A DNA stretch of 64,000 bases from Ganoderma boninense (taxonomy: Eukaryota; Basidiomycota; Agaricomycetes; Polyporales; Polyporaceae), in contig CM035311.1 of assembly GCA_002900995.3 (NCBI GenBank), positions 1 through 64,000 of the forward strand, given 5' to 3'. The notes under the pieces were generated by a model. That model saw only the letters and a program-made list of their open reading frames with translations. It did not search any database and was not told where the DNA came from. This document shows, piece by piece, positions 19,620-30,078 of this stretch. Made by a program: the position numbers and the translations under genes. Position 1 is the first letter of the stretch; each line of letters begins with the position of its first letter.

Positions 19620-21529
19620 ATGTCTCGCTTTGTGCGCGCGTCCAAATACCGGTACGCACGTCGTCATGTCAATCGCCCGCCATGCCGCACTCACTCCCAT
19701 CCCCAGCCACGTCTTTGGACAGAACGGAAAGAAGGAGTACGGCTTTGACAATGTCAAGGTCACCAACAGCGCCTGGGACACCAATGTCATCTCCGCCTCC
19801 ACCGTGCGTATCCCTCCATCCACCTCTGCCCTACTACCCCGCTCACATCCCCATCCTCCATCGTTGCGATCTGCAGCGCTACGTCTCTCTCAACTGGAAC
19901 TCGTCCGGCGGAGGCGCATTCGCCATCCTTCCCCTCCCCTCCCCATTCGCCCCGCTCCCGACCGGCTTCCCCTCCAAGCTCCCCGACCTCATCCCCTCGC
20001 GCGCAGCCACACCGCCCCCGTCCTCGACACAGACTGGTCCCCGTTCAACGACTCCGTCGTCGCCTCCGCCGGCGAGGACGGCAAGGCCATGATCTGGAAG
20101 GTCGAGTCCTCCATCTTCGAGGGCTGGGGCCAGGACGGCTGGGAGCCCCAGGACTTCGACCCCGTCGCCCGCATCGACGTCTCCCCGCGCCGCGTCGGCC
20201 ACGTCCTCTTCCACCCCACCGCGAACAACGTCCTCGCGACATCGACGGGCGACCACGTCGTCAAGCTCTGGGACCTCGCCAACCCCGAGAGCGCCAAGTC
20301 CGTCCTGGGCGGCCACGGCGACGCCATCCAGAGCCTCGCGTTCAACCCGTGGGGCACGACCCTCGCCACGACGTGCAGAGATAGGAAGATCCGCTTATTC
20401 GACCCGCGTGCGGGCGGCGACCCCGTGCGCGTAGGCGAGGGCCACGGGGGCATCAAGGTGCGTGGTCGCGTGCGGCAGCCTCACGCGATAATTTGTAGAC
20501 GTTCCTGTTGTGCAGGGCGCGCGCGTCGTGTGGATGGGCGACAAGGACCGCATCGCGACGACCGGCTTCAGCAAGATGAGCGACCGGCAGGTCGCGCTGT
20601 GGGAGACGGGCGGCCTGGGCAATGTCAAGACGATCACCATCGACCAGACGTCTGGTGTGCTGATGCCGTTCTGGACGGACAACAACATCCTCTATCTTGG
20701 TGAGTATGGCTACGCTGACGCAAGGGGACACGTACTGATCGCTTCTTTAGCCGGAAAGGGTGACGGTAACATCCGATACTATGAGTACGAGAACGACAAC
20801 CTCTTCATGCTCACGGAATACAAGTCGTCGGACCCCCAACGTGGCATGTGCTTCCTCCCTCGTCGCGGGCTTAGCGTGTCGGATTGTGAAATCGCGCGCG
20901 GTCTCAAGGTTGCGGCCAGTTCGATTGAGGCGATTGCCTTTATCGTTCCCCGAAAAGTACGTCGGCGCAGTCGCATACACCACCGCATATACTAACCGCC
21001 ACGCAGTCGGACTCCTTCCAGTCCGACATCTTCCCTCCCGCTCCCTCTGCCGAGCCCGCGCTCTCCGCTGCTGAGTTCTTCTCCGGCAAGACTGCCGCGC
21101 CCAAGCTCGTCTCACTCGAAGACGGCTCGATTTCTGCTGGCTCTGCTCCCATTTCCGTTCCTACACCTGCCCCCACCAAAACCACTTCCGCGCCACCGCC
21201 TGTTGCTGCGCCCGCACCGGCGCCAGTCGTCCGACAAGACCCTGCGCCTTCTCCCGTCGCCCCGCCTCGTATCGAGCCAACGCGTTCACTATCTGCCTCA
21301 CAGGATGTAAGTCTCTCCTCCGTCGTAGAGTCGAGTTATTGTGGATTAGGATGATCGTGCTGATGCGCTCCGTCGTCGAAAGGACTCTCAGGTCGCTGCG
21401 CTCAAGGAGGAGAACGCGCGGCTGACCGCGGACCTGCGCGAGGCGCGTGCGCAAATCCGCAACCTTGAGCTGCAGGTGGAGACCGTCCGCGCGAACGCGC
21501 GCAAAGCCGCTGCCCTCCTCGAGAGCTGA
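19620..21529 (+). CDS. CRN1: Coronin, actin-binding WD40 protein, with an apparent 1-nt frameshift
   Basis: Seven exons: 19620-19651, 19707-19803, 19877-20457, 20516-20699, 20751-20956, 21007-21306 and 21350-21529. It begins MSRFVRASKYRHVFGQ, the conserved coronin N-terminus. WD40 repeats follow (HTAPVLDTDWSPFNDSVVAS, HVVKLWDLANPESAK, RKIRLFDPRAGGDP, GFSKMSDRQVALWE). A Pro/Ala-rich linker and a C-terminal coiled coil (VAALKEENARLTADLREA) complete the fold. Coronin organises actin filaments with Arp2/3. Exon 3 is 581 nt, but its phase-0 neighbours require a multiple of 3. The frame shifts after FPSKLPDLIP near the CCCC at 19993-19996, and one extra C would restore the conserved HTAPVLDTDW frame. 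No GT-AG intron explains it, so it is either a sequencing error or a real lesion. Confidence 0.9.
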
Positions 21530-21916
21530 GCGCTGAGTGGAGGAAGGTGCTTCATATTGAACGGTTGCGGGTCGCTGTGTGCTTATATCCCTTGGAACGG
21601 ACGGTGCGCTGGTGTAGATTACTGAAACCACAATATCCCATCTTCGTGTATGAGTGTGACGGATCGGGTGGGATGCGGTGAGTGCCGATTGGACGACTGA
21701 CTTGTCGGTATTCTGTGAGCTTGACGACAGCGCGACAAGTCTTCGAATCGCTGTCGTCTGGATTGTCTTTGTCTTTCTTGATTGCCGCATTATGGTGGCT
21801 GTCGTTCAGCAGGACTGAATACTTGCATCTGTTAGCTATTAAGGCAAGAAATAGCATCTAAACAACGCCTCGTCGTCGAAATGACCAACTGATCTATGGA
21901 AATCTAGAGTGCGAGT
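21530..21916. other. Intergenic between convergent genes
   Basis: This 387-bp region lies between the coronin stop and the stop of the minus-strand ketopantoate reductase. I see no gene in it. Confidence 0.5.
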
Positions 21917-23521
21917 CTACGATTGCGATCCACCTTCACGCCGTTGGCGCAGGAACTCGTTCTGCATGACGAGCAGCAACGCGTACAACGCTTCCATACG
22001 CTGGAAAATACGAGCGGTCAGCATCAAACATCATTACCACACCGCAGAACGCATGAATATGCACGTACCGGCACATCCACCCCAGCAGCCCTCCCCATCC
22101 GCACCACCTCGCCGACGACGTGCTCGACCTCCATCGGCCGTCCGGCTTGGACGTCCATTAGCATGCTCGGCAGGTGCGTGCTGTCTGGGCGGGCATGGAG
22201 GCGCGCGGTGTTGGCCAGCGTCTTCATCGCGAGCTCCGGGTCGAGGCCCGGGACCCCGCCGGAGCCCGACGGGGGGTAGAGGACGGTGCCGAGGCTGTAC
22301 ACCTCCGAGAGGGTGTCGTACAAGAACGGGATCGAGTACAGCCCGATCGCCTCTGACGCGTGGGGGATTCCCGCCGTCGCCTTCCCACTGGCAGATACAT
22401 ATCCGTTGGCGGCGGGAGGTGGGGCCTGCTGCTCCTCCTCGGAGGGAGGCGGGCCTGCGTACCCCGGGGCGAGGTGCGGGGGGCGGAAGACCTCGCGGAG
22501 GGAGAGGCGGGTGAGGGCGGAGGATGCACCGAGGACGCCGTTCCAGAGGTTCTTGGAGAACTTGATGCGCTGGATCTCGTGCACCATCGTGGCCTCCGAG
22601 CCGCCCCGGGCGAGCATGTCGGCGAAGTCTGCGAGGAGCGCGGCCTCTGTCGGAGTGTTTTCTGCCGCGGGGGAGGCGGAGGTGGAGGGGGGACGGTAGA
22701 CGCCAAGCGAGACACGGTCCTGCACAGTAGGCGGGTGAGATGAGAGGCTGAGGTGGGTTGCAGCGAGGCCAACGAGTGACTAGCATTGTACGCACGAATT
22801 CGTTGTGTGCGACGACGTTCTTGTCTAACAGGCCGGTGCCGATCCAGACTGCGGTGCTGATGATCCGTGGCTCTTCGTGAGGCTTCAGGTTCTTGAGGGC
22901 GTTATAGAGCGCAACTTCCACGTTAAGTCCATTCTGCATCAAGACATAAGTCGGTTGAGGGTGCGAATCGGCGTAGGGAGGAGAAAGTAGGGGGTGGAGG
23001 AGGGCGGGCGTGGTTTGGATTTCGGGGATGGCCTTCGTAGTGAGGACGACGTGGGAGTAAGGGCGGTCCAGGGCATCCGATATGGTTTGGAACACTACAG
23101 GAAACGCGGCGGCCCCATTAGATAAGGACTGGGGACGCGAAGCCGCTGAGTGCGGCCTAGGAGTGGACGTACATCGGTCGGGCCTCCACCCTTGATGGTC
23201 GCCGTACTTGCGGCTACGGAAGGTCATCCCGTTCGCTGTCAGCGTCGGAGAGTGCGTGTGGCGTGAATTAACGGCGACAGGTAGTCGCGCAGGGTAGAGA
23301 TGACTTGCCTTTGACTGCTTCATAGTTGCTGCGGGCGACGACGGTTACGCGTGCACGTCCGCTGTTCTTGAGAATCAGAGAATCTTGCAAGCACAGGTTA
23401 GCGGTAAGGCCCGATGCGAGCTGTACTATGCTCGTCCTGAGTTGGCAGCGGACGCACAGACAGCACCAACCGCCCCGAAGCCGACGAGCAGAACATCGTT
23501 GATCGGACGATGTGTGGCCAT
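21917..23521 (-). CDS. 2-dehydropantoate 2-reductase (ketopantoate reductase)
   Basis: Six exons (23521-23458, 23383-23309, 23235-23173, 23094-22796, 22719-22069, 22000-21917) give 411 aa with all phases consistent. The N-terminal Rossmann fold shows VLLVGFGAVGAVYS (GxGxxG), then RVTVVARSNYEAV. HVVLTTKAIPE and YVLMQNGLNVE follow. The C-terminal helical domain carries IQRIKFSKNLWN (catalytic-type Lys, substrate-site Asn) and SMLMDVQAGRPMEVEHVVGE. The enzyme reduces ketopantoate to pantoate with NADPH in vitamin B5 synthesis; some fungal members act on other 2-keto acids. The second intron uses a GC donor (AAAG|GCAAGT at 23308). An insertion rich in Pro/Glu interrupts the C-terminal domain. Confidence 0.88.
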
Positions 23522-23888
23522 CTGAAGCTAGCGCTCGTTAGCAGAGTCACGGGCGCAAGCGTAACCTGTAGCTCACAGGAATTTGGATGAAATATCCTGC
23601 TTTCTCGACTGAAGCAATATGTACAAGACTTGCAGTCGAGGCTAGAGTCGGAGGCGAATGCGAACGACGAGGACGATATCGACGCCCTGTCCGGCTTGCA
23701 AGGTCCGGGTCGCTCCGGGAAGACTCGGATTCCGGTCACGGCCCGCGCACAACCCACTGCGATCGTCGTCGATGCAAATGACTCTGAGGACCAAGATGAA
23801 GCCCACGAAAACATATTCTCATCCCTGTTTTCGTATTTAGGTCTCGCACATGCGATCGTCTGCGATTTTCATCCGCCTTTTCGCAACG
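23522..23888. promoter_or_regulatory. Divergent promoter, ketopantoate reductase / FAD oxidoreductase
   Basis: A 367-bp gap lies between head-to-head starts. A coding-looking acidic frame (LESEANANDEDDIDALSGLQ) crosses 23630-23850 on the plus strand but lacks an ATG and does not splice convincingly into the downstream gene, so I treat it as upstream sequence. Confidence 0.35.
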
Positions 23889-25663
23889 ATGGCAACTCTC
23901 CCGGTTCCTCTCAACGTCCTCGCTCACCAGCAATCCGTCCTCGAACAACCCATCCAGGCAGAACCTGCCCCCCTTCCCGTCCCGAACCCCACAAAGTCCT
24001 TCTGGACCGACTCCAGTCCGGACGCAAACCCCCTCGCCAAGCACGGCAGTCGTGGCCCCCTCACACACGATGCCGACATCTGCATCGTGGGCTCGGGGAT
24101 CACCGGGGTCTCCGCTGCCTACCACATATCTCGTCTCCTTGCTGACCAGCCTTCCTCCAATTCCCCACTCAAAGTCGTCATCCTCGAGGCCAGAGATTTC
24201 TGTGAGATGCAGCCCGTTATTGTTCGATATTTGACTCATCAATGTTATTATTATTCGCCTAGGCTCTGGGGCTACCGGTATGTATCCAGCACAAAGAAAC
24301 ACTATCATTTTTGATTCGTATTTAGGGAGGAATGGCGGCCATCTCACACCCGCCGCTATCCACGACTTTGTCCACCATGTCGGACTGTACGGCACGGATG
24401 ACGCCATCCGCGCGGTCGACCTCGAGCACCATACGGTAGCGGACATCGTCAGCATTGTCGGCAATGCCAGCAAGGAAAAAGAGACCGACTTGGTAGAAGG
24501 TGGCCATATCACTCTTCTCTTCACGCAGCCGGAAATCGAGCAAGCCAAAGCAGACTACGAGGCCGCAGCGGCCGCTGGAATCAACGTATCTGACGTCCAC
24601 TTCCTCACCCGAGACGAAGTGCAGAAGACGTACGGCGTGGCGTACCCAGCCGTCCGCATCCCGGGCCACAATGTCTGGCCACTGAAGCTCATCACTCACT
24701 TATTCAACCTCGCGAGCGAGACGGGTGTCAACTCGTCAACTTCTCAACTCACGCTCCATACCAACACGCCAGTTACCCAGATCACGCCCTCTGACTCCTC
24801 GCTCCGCAAGTGGAACGTCACAACGAAGAGGGGCTCGATCACCTGTTCGTACGTCTTGCACGCGACGAATGCCTACGCGTCGCACCTCCTCCCCCACCTC
24901 CGTGGCCCCGCCGGAATCATCCCAACGCGCGGTCAAATCATCGCTCTCCGTGCTGCCGCCTCCTCGGCAGAGATCACTCGGACGGGCTGGGGTGGGAACG
25001 AGGGATTCGAGTACTGGTTCCCGCGCCCGGTGTCGAACGCCTCGGACAGCCCGCTGGTGATCCTGGGCGGAGGACGGGAGTCGGCGACAGAGTACGAGGT
25101 CTACAACGTCGACGACTCGACAGTCAGCGCCGCCGTCGGTGACACGCTGAGGAAGTTCCTGCCTGCGGTGTTCCCCGGCAAGTACGAGGAGGGGCGGGAG
25201 CCGGAGATGGAATGGGTGCGTTATTCATTGCTCCGTGCAGCGGAATCGCTGTCTAACTGTCGATGCACGGATATTCTAGACTGGCATCATGGGGTTCACG
25301 AAGACGGGCGATCCGTTCGTAAGCCTGTTTGAACTAAGCTACAACCCGGTACAAGTAAAAATTAATGATACTTCCACTGCATGCAGGTCGGCCCCGTCCT
25401 CGACCCAACCTCTGCGGGCCAGCCCTACTCATTCAAAGGCCAGTACATCTCGGCCGGTTACTCGGGGCATGGCATGCCGCGTGCGTATGGGTGGTATGTA
25501 GTCTCGACATGAGAACTCTTCGAGGTTGTGCACTCACGCGGGTTTCGGATCCAGTGCGGAGGCGGTCGCGGGGATGATCGTCGCGGACATTCAGGGAAAG
25601 GAGTGGAGCGTACCGGACTGGCTTCCGAAACATTTTCTTACCGAAAAGCGTGTGGAGGGATAG
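23889..25663 (+). CDS. FAD-dependent oxidoreductase (DAO family)
   Basis: Six exons: 23889-24201, 24263-24277 (15 nt), 24326-25215, 25280-25318, 25387-25493 and 25555-25663. The start is placed at MATLPVPLN; an in-frame ATG at 23850 would add 13 residues. The protein has DADICIVGSGITGVSAAYHI (FAD-binding GxGxxG), then CSGATGRNGGHLTP built across three exons, a substrate domain, and the C-terminal ISAGYSGHGMPRAYGCAEAV typical of D-amino-acid oxidase-like proteins. It should oxidise an amine or amino acid with FAD; the substrate cannot be read from sequence. No signal peptide is evident. Confidence 0.88.
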
Positions 25664-25953
25664 AGGCATGCACGCGTGTCGAATCCGGTGAATTATTTTG
25701 GCACAATTAGGAGCGGCCCGGCTCGGACCGCAATACTACATACGAATGATGGGCATGTCAGGGAAGGATAGAGGCATTTCGGTGATGTATGCAGGCATGC
25801 ATCTTCTGTGTCTCATTACATGGATTTTGGAGGACAATAGTGAGCCTGGTTTTGAGAGACGGAGGTGCGGAGATGATCGAGTTGGAACAAGGTTGGCCCT
25901 GGCCTGCCTGGTGGGCGCCTTTCAGACCTGGCACTCATTCTCCAACCACCACC

Positions 25954-28900
25954 ATGTCAACTTCAACTCAGTCTCCAAAACGCTCAGGTTCTCCCCTCGA
26001 GGCCATCGACCTTCGCTCAACAAAGAAGCCCGAGACCACTGAGGATACTCGAGAGGCACCGCCTGCGACCTTGGAGTTCCTGCCCGACAGCCACCTTCCG
26101 CCCACACAGGAGCTCGAACGACTCAACGGCCTCATACATCACGATGTCCAGAAATCAGTCCCTTCCGCTGACGCAATTCTCTCTCACTTAATCCTTCTTC
26201 TCCAAATCCTCGGCAAACACTGCTATTTCCTCGACGCGCAACCACGCAGTGTCTTCGAGAATAACGACCGTCAAACGTTGCATAAAATCGTCGAAATCGC
26301 TCGAGACGCTTACCAACGCAGCGACTACAGTCGCCTCATGCTACTCAGTATGCACATGCTGTTTGATTTGGAGCTCTAGCTGACGTCGTACGTAGAGTGT
26401 CTGTCGCGATCGCCTCCGCCGAAGCCTAAAGTGATCCAGCCACCGCCGCCGTTCCCGTCCAATGTCCCTCGTGAAGGTTCAGTCAAATTCTGCGCCGTAG
26501 GGACTGCAATGGAGTTTACGAAACCGAGACCTATTACGCCTTGCAGCTTTCAAGTCCGCATTCTGGAGCAGCAACGCGTAGAATGAGTCCCATGTGGCGG
26601 CGAAATTGCCTGCGAAGCTGTGAGGCGTATTAGGCCTGCGGTTTATAAACCCTGTTGTAAGTCCCTCTTACCTCCTCCGTATCGCTAAAATTGCTTTCCA
26701 TAGTCCAAGAAGCCATCATCGAGGGATGGAATGCGCCATTCATTGGCACCGCACACACAGCACTAGCAAGAAACATCCAGGAAATGTTCAAAGAAAGCCC
26801 CGGGCAATCCACTGACTTCAAGCCTAAGTATATGACCCATGCATCCATCATACAGAGCTCGGGGTCAGGAAAATCACGTCTCCTAGACAAGGTCGCAGAG
26901 ACCATATTCACCATCCCGTTCAACGTTCGGGACCCAAGGGAAGCATCCGGTAAGCTTTTCCGCGCCTTGCTCGTCGTGCCCAACTGTGTACGATCACATT
27001 CAGAAACTCAGGTGGCGCTTGGCCTCCCGCCGACGACAAGATTCATTCTTGGGCGATGCGACAGACAAGGGATCAGGGCAGAGTCGTGTATGCGCGCTAT
27101 CTTGGCTTCTTCACTGCCCTCTTCGACGAGGTCCGAAAGGAGGTCGAACAGCACATTCCTCAGCCGGCTTCCGCGTCCACAGCATCCGCTTGGCGCACCC
27201 ATCTGGCAGAGTCGTGGTCGGAACATCGCACTAATTTGTACTCTCGCGTGCTCGAGTCAGATACGGTTAGTTTAAGTTGCGGCTAGTTTAGAGATGCAAA
27301 TGCGATGCGAGCTAACTTGACTTCGCGCACTAGGTACAAAACGCCTGGTCGTTGGCATGGGACGCCGACGCTGACACATTGCGCACGCTCCGAGTGTCCG
27401 CGACGGGAGCTTTGGAACAACTTCTAGACAAAGTCTGCCCTGATGAGGCCTGTCGTAAATCGCATACCGGTTAGTCCCATGTCCGTCAGCCAAGAGGGTC
27501 ATGCTTACTGACCCGTGAGTGATTGTTGGTGCATGCAGACAAAGATGGTTCAACCAAGGTCGGGAGCATCCATGTGCTGATCTACTTTGACGAAGCACAC
27601 GTTCTTGCCCAGCCACTCGATCTGTCACGCGCCTCACTTTTCGAGCAAAAGACGGCCCTCGAGGTGTTGTACTCCGTCTTGGATGACTTCCGCCACCTCG
27701 GCGTCTTTGGCGTCTTCATGTCGACGCAGTCACACCTCGAACATCTCGAGTCCAAGGGATCACACACCCCTTATTCCCCCTTGCCCCCCTCTGCTCGCAG
27801 ACTCGTGCCGCCGCCAGACGCGCACGCCCCGATTACGGAGACGCCGTTCGACTGCTTTGGCGATCGTCCGATCATCCCCTCCCGTCTGCGTGCTGACGAT
27901 CTTTGCGACATACCGTTCATGGCGTGCTTTGGGAGGCCGATGTGAGCGCATATTTTATTACCTCCTCGTCAGGACCGCTCACTAATGACCTGACCTCGAT
28001 CCACAGGTGGCGCTCTCTCCTGCTGCCGTTATGCGACGAGGTTCTCGCGGACGCGACCGGGACTGCCCCACAGGATCCATCGCGTGCGCCATACGGCTTT
28101 CGCGAGTCGCTCGAGCGCCGTGAGCGATCCTGGCGAGTGCTTGATCTTGCACAGGTCAAGCTCGTATACGACACCGAGCTCAAGCGGGGACTGTACAGAT
28201 TCTGCAGAGCTGCCCAGGTCGCTGTGCTCGACGTCCGGATCATGCTCCCCTTCGAGCCCCGTTCCTCCTCGGCGTATTGCTTCCATATGGAGCTCGTGGC
28301 GAGCCACATGCGCACGGTACACTCCATCCCGCAGCACTGGGAATACGTCCGTTCCGGGTATCCGTCCGAGCCCATCCTTGCGGAAGCGGCCGCCCGGCAG
28401 CTGCACTCATGGCGGACCATAGACAAGGACCGGGATCCTGCTGCGCTCATCCTGGTCGAAGCCATCAAAGATGGTCTGCTGGACTTGGATCATGGCGCGA
28501 TCAGCGAGGCGGTCGGACGGATGCTGCTCATCCTGGCGCGGGATCGCGCCGCGGTGGACATGAAGCTTGAAAGGCAGTGGCTGCTTTTCAGCCGCGCCGT
28601 GCCCGTGAGCGCGTTCATCAAGGCGCTCTTTCCCCCTGCTATCGCGCAAGCGGTGCTCGACAGCAGGCCCGACAACCTGCCAGTTACCCCCGGCGGCGAG
28701 GGCACGGCGGGCGAGTCGGAGGCAGTGACGTTCGCGGAGGCGTTCAAGGACGCGGTCGTGAACTTCACGCACTTCGCGAAGTGGGCCGAGGGCTCGGTGC
28801 CGGACAAGAGGGCCGCGGTCGGATGTTTCGTGCGGTCGATGGCGGTGGTGTGCCGGAAGCACACATCGAAGGTCGACGTCTTCATTCCCGTGCTGCTCGA

Positions 28901-29516
28901 CCGGTCGGCACACCTCCGCCCTCAGGTCATGACTGGACTCCTGGTCCGGATCAATTGCAAGAGAGGGAAGACGAACATCGCGAGGGCGAGGGCAGCTTAT
29001 CCTATCAACGAGGAGGAGGTCGGGCTGTTCAACTCCGGCCTTTCTCTTGCTGACGAACAGATGGCTCCGCCGCGTCCGTACATCACGCTGATTATGGAGC
29101 TAGGAGTGGACGACCTGGAGCCGCCTTCGCACACGGACACTGGGTCAGACGATGTGAAGTCAAGCGAGGATCCCGTCCCCGTTGATGTCGGTCAGTCAGC
29201 GTATCGCCATCAGGCCAGCGATGGCGGCATCCACGTGGTTCAGCACCCTCGGTACAGCATCACTGCGTACGGCTGCTCGCCGGCGGTATACGGAGTGGTC
29301 AGGAAAAACGATTCATTCCTGTACAAGTTTATCCTTCGCCGCGGCGGCCCGCTTTTGGACCACTGGCGGCAGGACGCGGACTCGCTCGATCTGGTGCGAA
29401 TGTTGAAGCCCACTTTTTCCACCGAAGACGCGAGTTGGAGCTGGACGGAAAGCGCGAACAGTGATGATCCTGCGATGGACGTCGATGCGCAATCCGCATC
29501 CCCGATCAAGGAGTAG
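25954..29516 (+). CDS. Crinkler-like P-loop NTPase/nuclease protein, copy A
   Basis: Seven exons (25954-26347, 26396-26476, 26704-26949, 27012-27265, 27334-27469, 27539-27941, 28007-29516) give 1007 aa with every phase consistent. It shows Walker A SSGSGKSRLL, then FTIPFNVRDP, a WPPADD motif, Walker B HVLIYFDEAH, and PITETPFDCFG...FMACFGRPMWRS. This order matches the NTPase part of Crinkler (CRN)-type proteins of fungi and oomycetes. The C-terminal domain has NFTHFAKWA, KVDVFIPVLLD and TGLLVRINCK, resembling a PD-(D/E)XK nuclease core, but the expected Q-x-K is R-x-N here. The family assignment is inference from motifs. Copies B and C are paralogues on the other strand. Confidence 0.75.
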
Positions 29517-30078
29517 TGAGAGTCCCTACACAAGGAGGCCAGTACTCAGACGAGCATTCAAAGGATCAGCACAGAGAAAATCAAACTGGAAAGTGCCGGA
29601 GTAAGGGGCCGATGTCGCATCAATAACAGTCATCTGCACCATTGTGCGTCATGTTGTAAGATAGTTTGTGGTACTCAGCTTGCGTAGAACCATCATATTT
29701 TTGTTGTAACCTCTGTGTCCTGTGTCGCCTCATCTGTGACCAAGAAGTGGTGTGAGCGAGCTCATCAAAAACACTAGAACAATATTTGCCAGCTCCGAGC
29801 CCGAAGTTTGATTGCCAATAGGATCAGGGACACGAAACCTACGAATTGCACTATCCAGGTTGGCTTTCAAGCAGGATCAATCATGGCGCACTTCAGGTTC
29901 CTTAAGAAAGTCATGGCATTCCTGATACCTCCTTAGCTAATGTCAATGTCCGAATGCCTCGAATCCGAGCTGCCCTGCATGCCTAGGAAGTACGACCATT
30001 GCGACGTTCCATGCCGGTCATCATGACACCATTCTTAACCCTGATCTTATTCCAATTCTGTTCCCGACCACCAGACAC
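29517..30078. other. Intergenic between convergent genes
   Basis: This 562-bp stretch is moderately AT-rich and lies between the ends of Crinkler-like copy A and Abp1. I see no gene in it. Confidence 0.5.

Noticed and set aside
22034..23323. 429-codon minus-strand frame over ketopantoate reductase
   Set aside because: It reads through introns in the wrong frame; the six-exon model explains all conserved motifs.
23630..23850. Acidic open frame upstream of the FAD oxidoreductase
   Set aside because: No ATG, no convincing splice into the downstream gene, and it overlaps the divergent promoter.
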